Assembly (NCBI GenBank): GCA_036365145.1
Contig: JAEOAD010000603.1
Span: 2,480,001-2,544,000, forward strand
DNA: 64,000 nt
Direction: 5' to 3'
Origin: Orientallactaga sibirica
Taxonomy: Eukaryota; Chordata; Mammalia; Rodentia; Dipodidae
In this document: piece by piece, positions 45,740 to 57,103 of the stretch
Numbering within the stretch: position 1 is the stretch's first letter
How the letters are laid out: every line of letters begins with the position of its first letter
Position numbers and translations under genes: made by a program
Notes under the pieces: generated by a model
The model's input: only the letters and a program-made list of their open reading frames with translations
Told to the model about the DNA's origin: nothing
The model's database searches: none

Positions 45740-45943
45740 TTATTTTTTATTTTAGAGATAAAGGGGGTGGATTTGTGTGACAGGGTCTCAGCCACTGCAG
45801 TCAAACTCCAGACACTTGCACCACTTGTTGGATATGTGCAACCTTGCGCTTGCCTCATCCTTTGTTGTGGGATCTGGAGATGCAAACATGCTTTCTTAGG
45901 CTTTGCAGGCAAGTGCCTTAACTGCTAAGCCATCTCTCTAGCC
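45740..45943 (-). repeat. tRNA-derived SINE (second of three)
   Basis: The reverse complement starts GGCTAGAGAGATGGCTTAGCAG at 45943. Its body has GAGGCAAGCGCAAGGTTGCACATATCC, a variant of the long-form extra block. Confidence 0.88.
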
Positions 45944-45999
45944 AAGTGTCTGGTAACTTTAAATAAAGGCCCATTTAAATCAACAGGAATTGTTTGAAA

Positions 46000-46232
46000 A
46001 GTTTATTTATTTATTTATTTTTAAATTTTACTTATTTATTTGCAAGCAGAGATAGAGAGAAGAGAGACAGACAGAGAGAGAATGGGCACGCCAGGGCCTC
46101 TAGCCACTGAAAATGAACTCCAGAATCATGTGCCCCTTGTGCATCTGGCTTACATGGAACCTGAGGAATTGAACTTGGGTCCTTTAGCTTTGCAGGCAAG
46201 TGCCTTAACCACTAAACCATCTCTCCAGTCCC
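46000..46232 (-). repeat. tRNA-derived SINE, short form (third of three)
   Basis: The reverse complement starts GGGACTGGAGAGATGGTTTAG at 46232 and ends in an AAATAAATAAAT tail at 46000-46020. Short-form body. Confidence 0.9.
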
Positions 46233-46240
46233 GAAACATT

Positions 46241-48060
46241 TTATTTTTAAATTGACAATATTGTATATATTTATTGGGTGCAATGTGAGATTTTTGAAGC
46301 ATCTACACAATGTAGAAGATCAAGTCCAAATATTTAACAAATTATTTTACCTGCATAGCCATCATTTTTGTAGTGAGAATAGTTTTTGTTTGTTTGTTTG
46401 CTTGTTTTATTTTGTTTTTCAAGGTAGGGTTTCACTCTAGCCTAGGCTGACCTGGAATTCACTCTGTATTCTCAGGGTGGCCTCAAACTCACAGCAATCT
46501 TCCTACCTCTCCCTCCCTGAGTGCTGGGATTAAAGGCATGTACCACCATGCCCGGCTTTGTAGTGAGAATAGTTTTACCTCATTCTTCAGCACTTTTGAA
46601 GAACACAGTGGGCCTGCCTTATTTCACTCTCTAACATACTCTGGGTGCTTCCATGTTGTGAAGAATAAGAATATTTCCTTCTCTGTAAATGATTAGTATT
46701 CCAATGAGTCTGAAAACTATGTTTCCTTTTTGTCTTTATTTTATTTGTTACATGTGTATAATCTATTTTGATGTTAATGCCCCATACTACCCTCTCTTAT
46801 TCTACTTCCACTCTCATTAAAACCCTTCTTCCCAATTAGTCCCCATCTAATGTTCATGCCTTTTTTTTTGGATCCAATGAGTTAAATTAGGGGTGCCTGA
46901 GTGAGCACTGGCTGGGAGGTTACTTACTGGATTATTGGTAAATTACCAGTGACTACACTACAGAGGAACATGGCTCCCTCTCCTCCTCTGGCAACTATTA
47001 ATTGCCTTTAGTTACACTGGGAGATGTGGGATCTTTTAAGCCCTTTCCCCTTCCACTACAAATTATTAACAGGCTCAATATTGTGCAGGTAACTGCAGTG
47101 GCTATGAGTTATGAATGTAATGGCCATGCCCGAAGACAGCATTCCACAAGCCTCCTCACCATTCTCATATTTTGGGATGATTCCATATTTCATCTATTGA
47201 TACTCTGTCAATAGGGAGTAGGGCTGCAAAAAATAAGAGTGAAGATATCTATACATACTGGTTGCATTTCCTTTGGATATATACCCAATAAAGTGTGTCT
47301 TCTTTTTACATTTAAGGAAACTGCATATCATTTTCTACAATGACTTCACTAACTAATAATCGTTTTGTCCACAGTCTGCATGACATTGGTTTTCTTGACA
47401 CAAGCCACTCTTACTGGAATAACTTTGAATTTGCCTTTCTGTGATGATTGATGTTGAACTGCTTTTTTTTTTTATGTTTGTTTGTTTTGCTTTCATATGC
47501 CTGTTGGACACTTATATGACTTAGTGAGAAACATTGACTTATATCTAATGTCTATTCTAATATTATTTTCTTGTTTCTAAGTTGCCTGAGTTCTTTATGT
47601 ATTTTGGATATCATTTGCTTATGATTTGTGCAATTTGCATGTATTTTCTCCCACTGTATCGGTTTTGTCTTTACTCTGTTCATTGCTTGCTTTATAAAAG
47701 CTTTTAAGTTTGATGAAATTCCAGTTATCTGGAAAAGGCTGTGCCTTTGTGGTTACATCCACAGGACTGCTTTCTAAACTAATGACATATTGATTTTCCC
47801 TTATGTTTGCTTTATTAATTTCACAGTTTGATGTCTTCCCACTTCAATTATTAATCCATGTGTTGGTTTGTGAGTATAATGTGCTTAATTTCACTCATTT
47901 TTTCATGTGGATATCTAGTTTTCGCTACATCGATTATTGAAGGAGTGTTTCCTACTGTATATTCTTGGTCTCTTTATTAACATTAAATTGATTATTAATA
48001 TATGCATATATTCATGTGTTTTCTACTATTTTCCATTGTGTATATATGTGTTCTTTTGTA
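46241..48060 (-). mobile_element. ancient L1 (L1M-like), 3'UTR and ORF2 end
   Basis: Minus-strand old L1. The 3'UTR at 46245-46366 has the TTGACAATATTGTATATATTTATTGGGTGCAATGTGA pattern of old mammalian L1 ends. ORF2-derived sequence at 47230-47900 includes GGATATATACCCAATAAAG, AAGTTTGATGAAATTCCAGTTATCTGG and CATGTGGATATCTAGTTTTCG, all old L1 landmarks in reverse. Strongly decayed, with no frame left. Confidence 0.8.
46387..46556 (-). repeat. B1-like SINE with exact 20-bp target duplication
   Basis: The reverse complement starts GCCGGGCATGGTGGTACATGCC and is nearly full length with a TTTG-rich (CAAA) tail. TTTGTAGTGAGAATAGTTTT is found at 46367-46386 and 46557-46576 without a mismatch, inside the ancient L1. 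Confidence 0.97.
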
Positions 48061-48063
48061 GTG

Positions 48064-48432
48064 TGTGGAAGTTTTAATAGATGGCCCCCAATATATTCAG
48101 TGTTTTTAGTTGGTACTTTGGATCTGCAGCCATCTGGCTGGAGGAGGTGTCACTGGGTAGATCTTAAGGTGTGGTACTGAGTTTGAAATTCCAGTATAAA
48201 GATATGCAAAGTGCCTAGTTCCACCTGGAGTTCCTGAAGTGTTCTATGTGGGTTTTGACTTTTGGCTTCTCTCTCTCTCTCTCTCTCTGCTTGAACCTGT
48301 GAAAGCAGGGCCAGCTTCGTCTGCCATTATAGAACTTTCCCTAGATCTGAAAGCTTTAATAAATATCTCTTCCTCCATAACTCTGACTGATTTGGAAGTT
48401 CATCTCATTGAACCTGAAGCTGTATACTTTAT
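48064..48432 (+). mobile_element. MaLR-type LTR, sense copy
   Basis: Starts TGTGGAAGTTTTAATAGATGGCCCCCAATATATTC. It contains a CT run (48271-48289), then GCCATTATAGAACTTTCCC and GCTTTAATAAATATCTCTTCCTCC, where AATAAA is the poly-A signal (48357-48362). It is the only plus-strand copy of this LTR family; four others are on the minus strand. Closely fits the rodent MaLR (ORR1/MT-like) LTR layout. Confidence 0.83.
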
Positions 48433-48469
48433 AGTGTCATCATGGTTTGGTTAAGGTCATAGTTTACCT

Positions 48470-48830
48470 TGACTGTTGAGGGCTTATGTAGATTAATTTA
48501 GTTTTTGTGACTGACTACCTGTGAAGAATTACCTTGATTAGGTTAGTTAAGATGGGAAGACCCACTTTAACTGTAGGCAACACCATTCCCTAGGCTGGGT
48601 CTTGGACTATATTGAAAAGGAGAGAGCTAGCTGAGAAGTGGCATTCATCTACTTCTCCCATTTGTGTAACGATGTGGCATTCAATTCCTGCTTCTGCCAT
48701 GCCTTCTCCACAATGATGGAATCTACACTTTGGAACTAAAAACTGAATTATTTCTTCCTCAGTCAGTCTGATTTTTATCAGGTATATTTTCTAAAAAGGA
48801 GAAGGCAACTAATATACATTAATAATATTA
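48470..48830 (+). mobile_element. LTR-like interspersed repeat (MaLR-related, name uncertain)
   Basis: Contains TTACCTTGATTAGGTTAGTTAAGATGGGAAGACCCAC (48530-48566), then GGCTGGGTCTTGGACTATATTGAAAAGGAGAGAGC, a GCCATGCCTTCTCCACAATGATGG block and CAGTCTGATTTTTATCAGGTATATTTTC. This order matches an abundant rodent LTR-like repeat that I know but cannot name safely. Confidence 0.6.
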
Positions 48831-49525
48831 TATTTTAAGTTATGTAGTATAGCAAGTCAATCTTTTTTTTTTTTTGCATATTTGGGGTCTTTTGTAATAT
48901 TATTGTGATTATAATTAACCTGTATATTATTGTATGTAATATGATCAGTTTAACAATATTAAATATAGCAATCCATGAACACAGGATATTTTTCATCTAC
49001 TTGTGTATTTTTCACATTTATTTGTCAACATTTTATAATCTCAGTATAAAGAAAATTTATTTCTTTGCTTAAATTTATTCCTAATTCTGTTTTGAATACT
49101 ATAAATTGTGGTCTCAAGTTTTGATAGTTAAACTATTAGCATATAGACATTATATAAATTTTATATCTTGCAACTTGTTTCTATTTTTTTATTTTTACCA
49201 CTGAGCAGATTTGCCTATGTTTCTTTTACTCTCTCAGCTTTAATTTTTCTTGAAATTTAATAGTACCATGAAGTATTTTAACATCATGATAGGGTCAGTG
49301 GGAAACCCAAAGTTATTTATAGTAAATGTCTTGGGAGCTTTCTTTTGCAGGGTTTCTTCAGTGTCCCTCAAACCATATCTTTACTAAAATGAAGCTGTGG
49401 TAATGTGGTAATATTGGTTATTATAGTCTCTCATAGTGCTTTTTGAAAAGTAATGTGAATTTTTAACAGAGCTATGCTGTTATTTTTTTGACTCAAAAAT
49501 AAATATTGTGAACTTTGAGAAAAGT
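48831..49525. other. AT-rich DNA, no feature recognised
   Basis: T-run at 48862-48876. May include further decayed L1. No open frame of note. Confidence 0.45.
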
Positions 49526-49530
49526 GGTGA

Positions 49531-49913
49531 TGTAGTAGACAGCCTCCCGGTCACTGAGATGAACTTACAAACCAGGCACAGTTATGGAGGAAGGAATATT
49601 TAATGAAGCTTACAGATGCAGGGAAAAGTCCATAATGACAGAAGGAGCTGGCCTGCCTTCACAGCTCCAAACAAAGAGAGAAAAAGCTACAAGCCCAAAA
49701 CCCAATAGGCCACACCACACAAGCACACTTTGAAATTCAAGGCAGAACTCAGAACTTTGCATATCTTTAGATTGGAATTTTAAGTCCATCACTACATTTT
49801 AGGGCTGGACCCTAAGGTCCTCCCAGTGACACCTCCTCCAGACAGGTGGCTGGAAATCCAGGAAGTTTTAATAAACTCCTTAATCTATTGGGGGCATTTA
49901 TTAAACTGCCACA
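49531..49913 (-). mobile_element. MaLR 3' LTR (383 bp)
   Basis: Minus-strand LTR beginning TGTGGCAGTTTAATAAATGCCC (49913 downward) and ending CTACTACA at 49531, so TG...CA ends. AATAAA-like signal in CTTCATTAAATATTCC is decayed. It pairs with the LTR starting at 51140 across 1.2 kb of internal sequence, in the same orientation. Confidence 0.85.
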
Positions 49914-51139
49914 TACAGCCCCTGTTCCCCAATAGATTCATAACCCTCTCACATTATAAATTGTATTTGATTCAATATAGAGGGTTTCCACATTTTTTAA
50001 CCAATTTTGGAGTCTCAAGTCTCTTCTGAGATTTAAGATAGACTCTAAGCTGTGAGTCCTGAAAAAGAAAACACATTATATGCTTTCAACATATAAAAGC
50101 ACAGAATAAACATTTTCAACTGGCATGAGGCATAATAGGAATAGACTAGAACAATACAAACCCAACAACCATCAAGCAAACATCAAAATTCTGCAGTTCA
50201 AGTCTAATATCATAACCAGTGACTTTTATAGTCTCTGGATTTCCCAATTCTCCCCCTCCAGCTATGCTGAGCAGCTAGGGAAAATTTACATCCTTAGCCA
50301 ATAGCCTCTATAGTAGCCCTTGAACAACCCTGGTATATCCAAAACATGGGTCTCCATGCAAATCATGGTCCATTTTCCAAAAGTTTTTCCACCCTATTCA
50401 TGAGGGTCATCATGCACTGCCTATATGCTACATCTCAGCAGAGACTCCTGGAACTGTGTGCATTTCATGACCACTCCACACATTTTTCATGCTTCTGAAT
50501 CCAATACCAGCTGTCAGGACACAACCATATTCTTAATTCAGGGACAAAATACATCATGACCTTGAAAAGCAGGTTCCTTCTGGATTCAACCCTTCCAAAA
50601 GCGTGCATTTTTATCATAGTCTTTCCTCAGGCATCTTCTCCATTGTTTTAATGTAAAGCAGTTGGGCCATCTTCCTTAAGTTTGCTAATGTGTTGGCAAT
50701 AGTAGCTTTAGCAACCCAAAACCACTCTCAGTGCCTGTTATTTTAATCTGCTTGAGTTTCTCCAACATAAAATCTTAAATCTTTCAGCTCAATGTCTTTA
50801 TCCACACACATCAGTCCACTACAAATTTAACCTTGATCAAACTCTCTGGGCCTGTGCATTAGAACACAGTCACCCCTTATGCCAGTAGCCCAGTTGCAAC
50901 AAAGTTCTCTGCTATTTTTCCTTTCCCTTAGAATGTTCACAAGCAAGCCTCCAAGTTCTCTCTGCACTTAGCATTTTCAAACTCCCAAAAGAAGAGTCCA
51001 TAATATCTGGCTTACCACTCCAGAAGATGTCTGCAGTTGCAAGCACCAAGTCCACACCCATTCCTCCAAGACAAAAGTTTCCATAGACCAAAATCCTCAT
51101 GGTCAGATTCATCTCACCTGACATTCTGGTATCAATTTC
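49914..51139 (-). mobile_element. MaLR internal region (non-coding)
   Basis: 1.23 kb between two minus-strand LTRs. The start next to the 3' LTR reads GGGGAACAGGGGCTGTA on the minus strand, a plausible polypurine tract. Downstream landmarks (GAGTCTCAAGTCTCTTCTGAGATTTAAG at 50010-50037, then TTTCAACATATAAAAGCACAG) match the internal part of mammalian MaLR elements on the minus strand. Next to the 5' LTR the minus strand has GATACCAGAATGTCAGG (about 51115-51131), a decayed leucine-tRNA-type primer site. MaLR internal regions do not encode a complete retroviral protein set, and none is seen here. Confidence 0.78.
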
Positions 51140-51277
51140 TGTAGTAGACATCTTCCAGATCACTGAGATGAACTTCCAAACCAGGCACAATTATGGAGGA
51201 AGGGATTTATGTTGAAGCTTACAGATACAGGGGAAGTTCCAAAATGGCAGAAGAAGTTGGCCTGCCTTCACAGGTCC

Positions 51278-51320
<43 letters not shown>

Positions 51321-51509
51321 AAGAAAGAAAGAGAGAGAAAGAAAGCCACAAGCCAAAAACCCAAAAGGCCACATCACACACAAACACACTTAGGCATTCC
51401 TGGCAGATCTCATCACTTTGCATATGAAGCGCACCTTAAGGCCAGACCCCAAGAGCCTCCCAGTGACACCTCCTTCAGCCATGTGGCTGGAAATCCAAGT
51501 TTTCACTCG
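51140..51509 (-). mobile_element. MaLR 5' LTR, part 1 (split by provirus)
   Basis: Minus-strand LTR; its 3' end CTACTACA is at 51140. It carries AAGCTTCAACATAAATCC where the other copies have CTTCAATAAATATCC, and a GA expansion at 51282-51345. It is cut at about 51509 by the gammaretrovirus-like element. Its first 45 or so bases lie at 54590-54636. Confidence 0.85.
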
Positions 51510-51974
51510 TGAGGAAATACCATGTTACAGGTGTTTCTAGCCTATATTAGTTTAGATAAAATATAAATGCACCTGGACTTTCAGTGATAGATGATACATC
51601 CTCCTCTTTTAGGGCTACAGCTGGGGAGATTCTGTCAAACAATTAAAGGTTTATGATAGCTAAAAAGAATTCTGTGACTCTGAGCCTGATTCCTTTTGGA
51701 CAATATATAATTACCTTATCTTGGGAGATGGCAACTGGTAGTTAATCTTATTTGAGAGAACCCTGCACTCACATATGTAAATTTCTGCTCAAGTTTGGGA
51801 AAATTCAGACAAAGGATTGTAAAAGGTATATAACTCCAAAGCAGTCTGTATTGAACACTTCTGTCAGTCTTGATGTTAGCCAGCAGATGTCTACATGTGA
51901 ATAAAGGCTCTCTCCCTCTCTCATAGTGGGTTTTGCCTGGTTATTGTCATTGACTCATTAATTTCTATAACATA
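51510..51974 (+). mobile_element. 5' LTR of gammaretrovirus-like provirus
   Basis: Candidate U3-R-U5 of about 465 bp. A promoter TATA is in GGTATATAACTCC (51826-51838) and the poly-A signal AATAAA at 51900. U5 ends with TTTTGCCTGGTTATTGTCATTGACTCATTAATTTCTATAACA. The last 45 bases of this U5 are repeated at 54547-54590 after the gag remnant. This identifies them as LTR sequence and shows what is left of the 3' LTR. The 5' limit is uncertain by about 15 bp. Confidence 0.72.
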
Positions 51975-53203
51975 GCTAGTGTTGATTGGCTGGGAAATTG
52001 AGTCACAAGAGTCTAACACACACAAACTCCTGGCCCCTTGAGCCACTGGCATTGGCAGCAGAGCAGCTGTGGAGGGATGGAATCTCTGAGTGATTTGGAA
52101 AATGCACTCTGATGGTTTCCAGGGTCCAAACATGGATCAGTGTCTGCTCTCCTATGACGTCTGAGCCCCTGATCAGATTTGGAAGAGAGGGCAGACAGAG
52201 CCACCAGAGAAATGGCCCAAGTAGGTCCTGGGAGACTAGAAAGCAGACCGAGATAGTTGCTTGGGTTAAGTATAGAGCTTTAGGACCATTCTCAGCAGAC
52301 CCATGTGGGTACAGGGCCAAAACAGGGGCTGACAGGTTGCTCCATGTGTATTCTGAGTGGAAAGGATTGCACCATGTGTTCCCGGCTGTGTTGAGAGCTG
52401 AAATGGTCACTCCATGCAATTGGAGCTAAAGACAAGGATTGCTCCAAGTGTTCTGAGCTGAAAGTTAAAGGTTTACAGGGACCCAACAGGGGCCATTAGG
52501 AGCCATGTACATAGCCATAGCCAGGGAGTTTTCAAAAGGGAAGAGGGAACTGTAATTTAACCTCTGTGTCAATATGTGAGTGAATGGGCAACTCAGTTCA
52601 CATGTGCTCTGAATTTGACTTTGCAGTCCTATGGCTGGGAATCCTTAAGATCCCCACTAACACCAAAAGATTCAAGTGAGCTTGTTCTGTGGTACCATGG
52701 CAAGTGGCATAAGTTTTCATGGCGGATATATTCCAATCACAAGTCACAAAGCTGAACCCACTATTGCCAAGCACTGCCAAAGTTCCTCCAGGACATGGCC
52801 AGACAGGCAGATGAGTGGCTTCCTTTGAGGTGGCAACCCCATCCCTTGTCTGTCATGTGTCACTGAAACTGAGAAGGAGCACAAAGGCTGGAATGAGGAA
52901 GTAAGGGATGAATGAGAAAAAAAGAAAAAAAAAACATACAGTTATCAGAGATTAGACTTTAGTATATCGGGCAGGCAGGACTCTTATCTAAAATGCGTGG
53001 AGAGATGCAAAAGGGTTATATTAGGTAGGCTTTAAATTCTACCAGTACTTCAGGGTACTGGATCAAATAGATGGAAGGCTACTTCCACTGACTCAACTGG
53101 CCTCATGTGCCTACTGTCTTTCAATAGAGGTGTGAGCTTGCTGGGAGCACTGGTATTCAACAGCTGAGATACTGGAAACACCTGGGATATAGAGAGCCTC
53201 ATC
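51975..53203 (+). mobile_element. provirus leader region before gag
   Basis: 1.2 kb between U5 and the gag remnant. A primer binding site is expected at its start, but the sequence there (TGGCTGGGAAATTGAG at 51989) is too altered to assign to a tRNA. Imperfect tandem units lie at about 52328-52475. Short frames on both strands overlap here but have no recognisable product. Confidence 0.6.
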
Positions 53204-54540
53204 ATGGAAGGAAATGCCTCAAAATCTACTGTTCTCAAGGGTATGTTAAAGAATTTTATTAAAGAATATTCTGAAGACTATGGAGTTAAATGACCACAGG
53301 AAAGCATTGTGTTTTGTATGAGCAACAGTGTCCTGCCTTTGGGAAGGAATAGCCACCAGAAGTTACCATGGATATATTAAAATTTGGCAGGTCCATATAA
53401 TGGTCTAGGCTACCCATCTTGACCAATTTCCATATATAGACTCATGACTACCATAGCCCTTGCCCTTCCCCCATGGATCAAGATCTGCACCAATGGAAGA
53501 GTGACTGCATAGTGCTGGTTACTAGCTCTGTTGAATTGGACAAGGGAAAGGACAAATGGAAGGTGATAGTTTTTCAAGGGGACCCAGATGAGCCACTGAC
53601 TCTACCATCACATGTGGTTAGGGCTCTGATAGCACCCCAAACTCCATCTAAACCACCAGCCCCCATACCTAAATCCCTTTACCCTCCACTGCCAGACATA
53701 CCACCACGACCTGGGTCACCACCACCATTAACACCTTCAATGGGAAAAGTCCTGCTACTGAGCCCTAGGTGACCCCACTCTGTTAATCAAGCCTGGCATA
53801 AGCCCCCAGCTTTCCAAATGCCCCTTTGAACAATAGCAAATCCACCTGTAATTAGTCAGGGTGGGATTGTGTGACCAGATCCACCTAAATACTATTACCA
53901 ACCTTTCAAAACAACAGATCTTCTCAATTGGAAACATAATACCCCTGGTACTCAGAAAAGCCACAGGCCATGAAAAAATTGGTTGACCCTTCTTTTTATA
54001 TGCACCAGCACACCTGGGATGATTGTCATCACTTACTTATGACCATCTTCAATACTGCGGAAAGAAACTGAGTTCAAACAGAACCCAGAAATTGGCTGAT
54101 GGCACATGCCTCAGTAGAAGACAGGGTGGACCTGAACTCCTATGTGGAGAGAAATTTCTGTCTATACCCAGGCTGGGATTTTAATGCTCCAGAGGGAAAT
54201 GCATCACTTAGAGATTGCAGAATCACTATAATGGAAGGACTGAAAGCAGGAGCAAAGAAACCAACAAATTTGTCAAAAGTAGTTGAGATTTGTCAAAAAC
54301 CCAATATGTCACCCACCAAAGTCTAAGAGAGATTATGTGAACCATTCCATGTGTACACACTCTTCAGTTCAGAAGCCCTTGAAAGCCAGCAAATGATTGT
54401 CATTGCATTCCTCATGCAGCCTCAACCTGACATATAAAAGTTAGATGGATTTGCTATAATGACAATTACACAACTAATAGAGGTGGAAAATAAGGTTTTT
54501 GTAAACCATGAATAAGAAGCTGAGAAAAAAAGCAGAGGTC
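53204..54540 (+). pseudogene. endogenous gammaretrovirus-like gag remnant (matrix, proline-rich, capsid)
   Basis: Decayed gag on the plus strand. A candidate start ATG is at 53204, with matrix-like sequence broken by a stop near 53290 and by frame changes. The open piece at 53473-53772 holds the end of matrix and a proline-rich linker of about 35 residues with L-Y-P-P-L-P-D, the layout of the gammaretroviral p12 region. Capsid-like sequence runs from about 53900 to 54430, with W-D-D-C near 54020, an open piece at 54099-54326, and P-T-N-L-S-K-V near 54265-54285, matching the conserved capsid order of gammaretroviruses. Stops near 54072 and 54326 and several frame changes disable it. No nucleocapsid, pol or env is present: it is followed within about 60 bases by U5. 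Confidence 0.82.
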
Positions 54541-54545
54541 CATGG

Positions 54546-54590
54546 ATTTTGCCTGATTATTCTCATTGACTCATTAATTCCTATATCATA
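54546..54590 (+). mobile_element. last 45 bp of the provirus 3' LTR (U5 end)
   Basis: TTTTGCCTGATTATTCTCATTGACTCATTAATTCC... matches the end of the 5' LTR at 51931-51974 with a few differences. All of pol, env and the rest of the 3' LTR are missing. Confidence 0.8.
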
Positions 54591-54636
54591 GCAAACTCCT
54601 GAATCTATTGGGGAGGGGCATTTATTCAAACTACCA
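54591..54636 (-). mobile_element. MaLR 5' LTR, part 2
   Basis: GCAAACTCCTGAATCTATTGGGG...TTCAAACTACCA is the reverse complement of the LTR start and completes the LTR interrupted at 51509. Confidence 0.83.
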
Positions 54637-54639
54637 AAG

Positions 54640-55335
54640 GTGGCAAACTGCTAAATCTTTTGGTTACTATTAAGTGATATACTAATGGGATACCAGTTCC
54701 TTGAACAATACTCACTTACTATCTACAATTCTCCAAAGCTTTCTCCAAAGCTTCATTGTAACCAGCAAGCAGAAGGAAGTCACAAATGTATATATTTAAG
54801 ATGAAATTTTTTGATGGGGGACTCATTGGATAGAAAATATAGGCTTCTTCAGCTATATAAAGGTTTAAATATGATATAAAACAAATGAAATCGCACCTTA
54901 AAAAGGAGCTGATATCTCACATGTGAGCATTATAATGAGAATCAGTTATTACTTGACTAAGAAAAGTAATTGGATTAAATACCCAAAGGTTATTAGCTTA
55001 TCATTACACAAATTAAATATTCTACTGGGTTTTTTCTTTTTTGATATGTGTTTTTTTAAAAATATGCAGGGTTTCAGAGACTTAATAATGTACATGTTAA
55101 ACCAGAATATAAATCTAATTTCATGTACCAAGAAATTAATTGAAGAAATATAATGTTCTAATATAAATGCAATTTCTTCACTATCCTTGATATAAATTTT
55201 GCCTTTTTCTCCTTTTCAGCTTACTTTTCTTTTTCTTTGGTTCCTTTTAACATCCTCTATATTTTTCTTGCTCAAGATGCTAGTATAAGGAAAATATTAG
55301 TATAAATAAGTAAAATGAATAGAAATCTTTATGTG
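54640..55335. other. AT-rich DNA, no feature recognised
   Basis: No gene or repeat boundary seen. The overlapping plus and minus frames at 54923-55153 and 54949-55131 are due to low stop density in AT-rich sequence. Confidence 0.5.
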
Positions 55336-55336
55336 A

Positions 55337-55534
55337 TGCTTTATTTATTTATTTATTATAGAAAAAGAGAGAAAGGGAGAGAATGCATATGGCAGGGCCT
55401 CTAGCTGCCTCAAATAAACTCCAGACACATTTGCCACCTTTTGTATCTGGCTTACTTGGGTACTGGGGAATTGAAACTAGGTCCTTTAGCTTTGCAGGCA
55501 AGTGCATTAACTGGTAAGCCATCTCTCCAGTCCC
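55337..55534 (-). repeat. tRNA-derived SINE, short form
   Basis: The reverse complement starts GGACTGGAGAGATGGCTTACC at 55534, B-box-like GTTTCAATTCC, tail AAATAAATAAAT at 55340-55360. Confidence 0.9.
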
Positions 55535-57103
55535 CAAGAATAGTCATCTTTATTTTGTTCTTGTGTTTCTTTTCCTTTATGATGTTACTCTGCATTGTTT
55601 TGTCTTTATTAGTTATGTACATACTCAGTGTGTAAATAGCATGTGTTGATACCTTCCTTAGCTGCCTCCCTGTCCTCACCCCTGTGAAAGGACCCTCCTC
55701 ATTGGGGATGTCAGTTATCCCCATGTGGATTTTGGATCATTCATAGTTGGGGTATCAATCAGTTATGGGGAAGAGGCAATGTCTCTGTGCATAATGCCCC
55801 AACTTGTGGCTCTAACAATCTTTCCAGCCCCTCTTCCACAAATTTCCTGAACCATATTGGTTTTGTTTTAGGTCTACTTCAGTGATGAGGTCTTCTTTTG
55901 GGAAACCTTGTAGGTCGCTCTGATCAATAGTTCATTGTACATGCTAACTGCATGCTGGTACTGGGATTTACAGGCCTCTGCCAATCAAAAAGAAGGAAGA
56001 AAAAGACAAGCAATATAGAAGAGAATGGGAGAAGAGAGAGAAGAGATATATAGAGAGAGAAGCAGGAGAAACTTAAGGTTACTAGTCTTCATCATATCCT
56101 CTCCAGAGCCCTGGGAATCAGGTGTTCCCTCTAAGGAAATGATCAAGGTTCAACCTTTTAGTCTATCAAGATATAGCCTGTTACGGTGCCATTTCCATTT
56201 GGGTCCAGTTTTGTAGCGCCCCCAAACTTACCTTCCCCTCCCGCCCCACTGTCCTTTTTGTCTGGTCCTTGAGATGCTTTTTAGTATGTCAGCATCTCAG
56301 GCGGTTTCAGGTTAGGAGCCACAGATGAGTCAGACCATGTGACAATTATCTTTCTATCCTTGGGTGACTTCACTGAGAATGATGTGTTCCAAGTTTGACC
56401 ATTTTTATTCAAATTTCATTGTATCATTGTTCCTTACTGCTGTGTAGAATTCCATCATGTAAATATACCACATCTTGGTTGTTCATTTGTCTAATGATGG
56501 GCATCTGGGTTGATTCCAGCTCTTTGCTATTATGAATTGAGCAGCTATAAACATGGTTGAGCAAATCTCTCTGATCTGAGGCATGGAGCTTTTAGGGTAA
56601 ATGCCCAGTAAAGGAATAACTGAGTCTGTTGGTAACTATATAGTCAACCTTTTCAGGAGTCTCCAGATTGCATTCCATAGGGGTTGTTACATTTCCACCA
56701 ACAGTAAATGAGGGTTCCTATTTCTCCACAGCCTCACCAACATTTGTTTTCATTAGATTTTTTTTTTTTTAAATGTTAGCCATTCTTACTGGGGTAAGGT
56801 GGAATCTCATAGTTGTTTTAATTTGCATTTCCCTGATGATTAGGGAAGTTGATTTCTTAAATGTGTGTTTGCCATATGTAATTCTTCCTCTGAGAAATCC
56901 CTATTCAGTTCTCTGCCCCATTTTATGAGTGGGTTGTTTGATTTTTTTATTGTTTAGGTTTTTGAGCTCTGTGTAAATTCTAGAAATTAGGCCTCTGTCA
57001 GTTGTATACCTGGAAAAATTTTCTCCCATTCTGTGGGCAATCTATTGCCTCTGCTTATTGTATATTTTTCTGTGAAGAAACTTTTCAGCTTCATGAGGTC
57101 CTA

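Noticed and set aside
52003..52429. Opposed frames of 138 and 105 codons
   Set aside because: They lie in the provirus leader. Neither resembles a retroviral or host protein I recognise, and both strands are open, which argues for chance.
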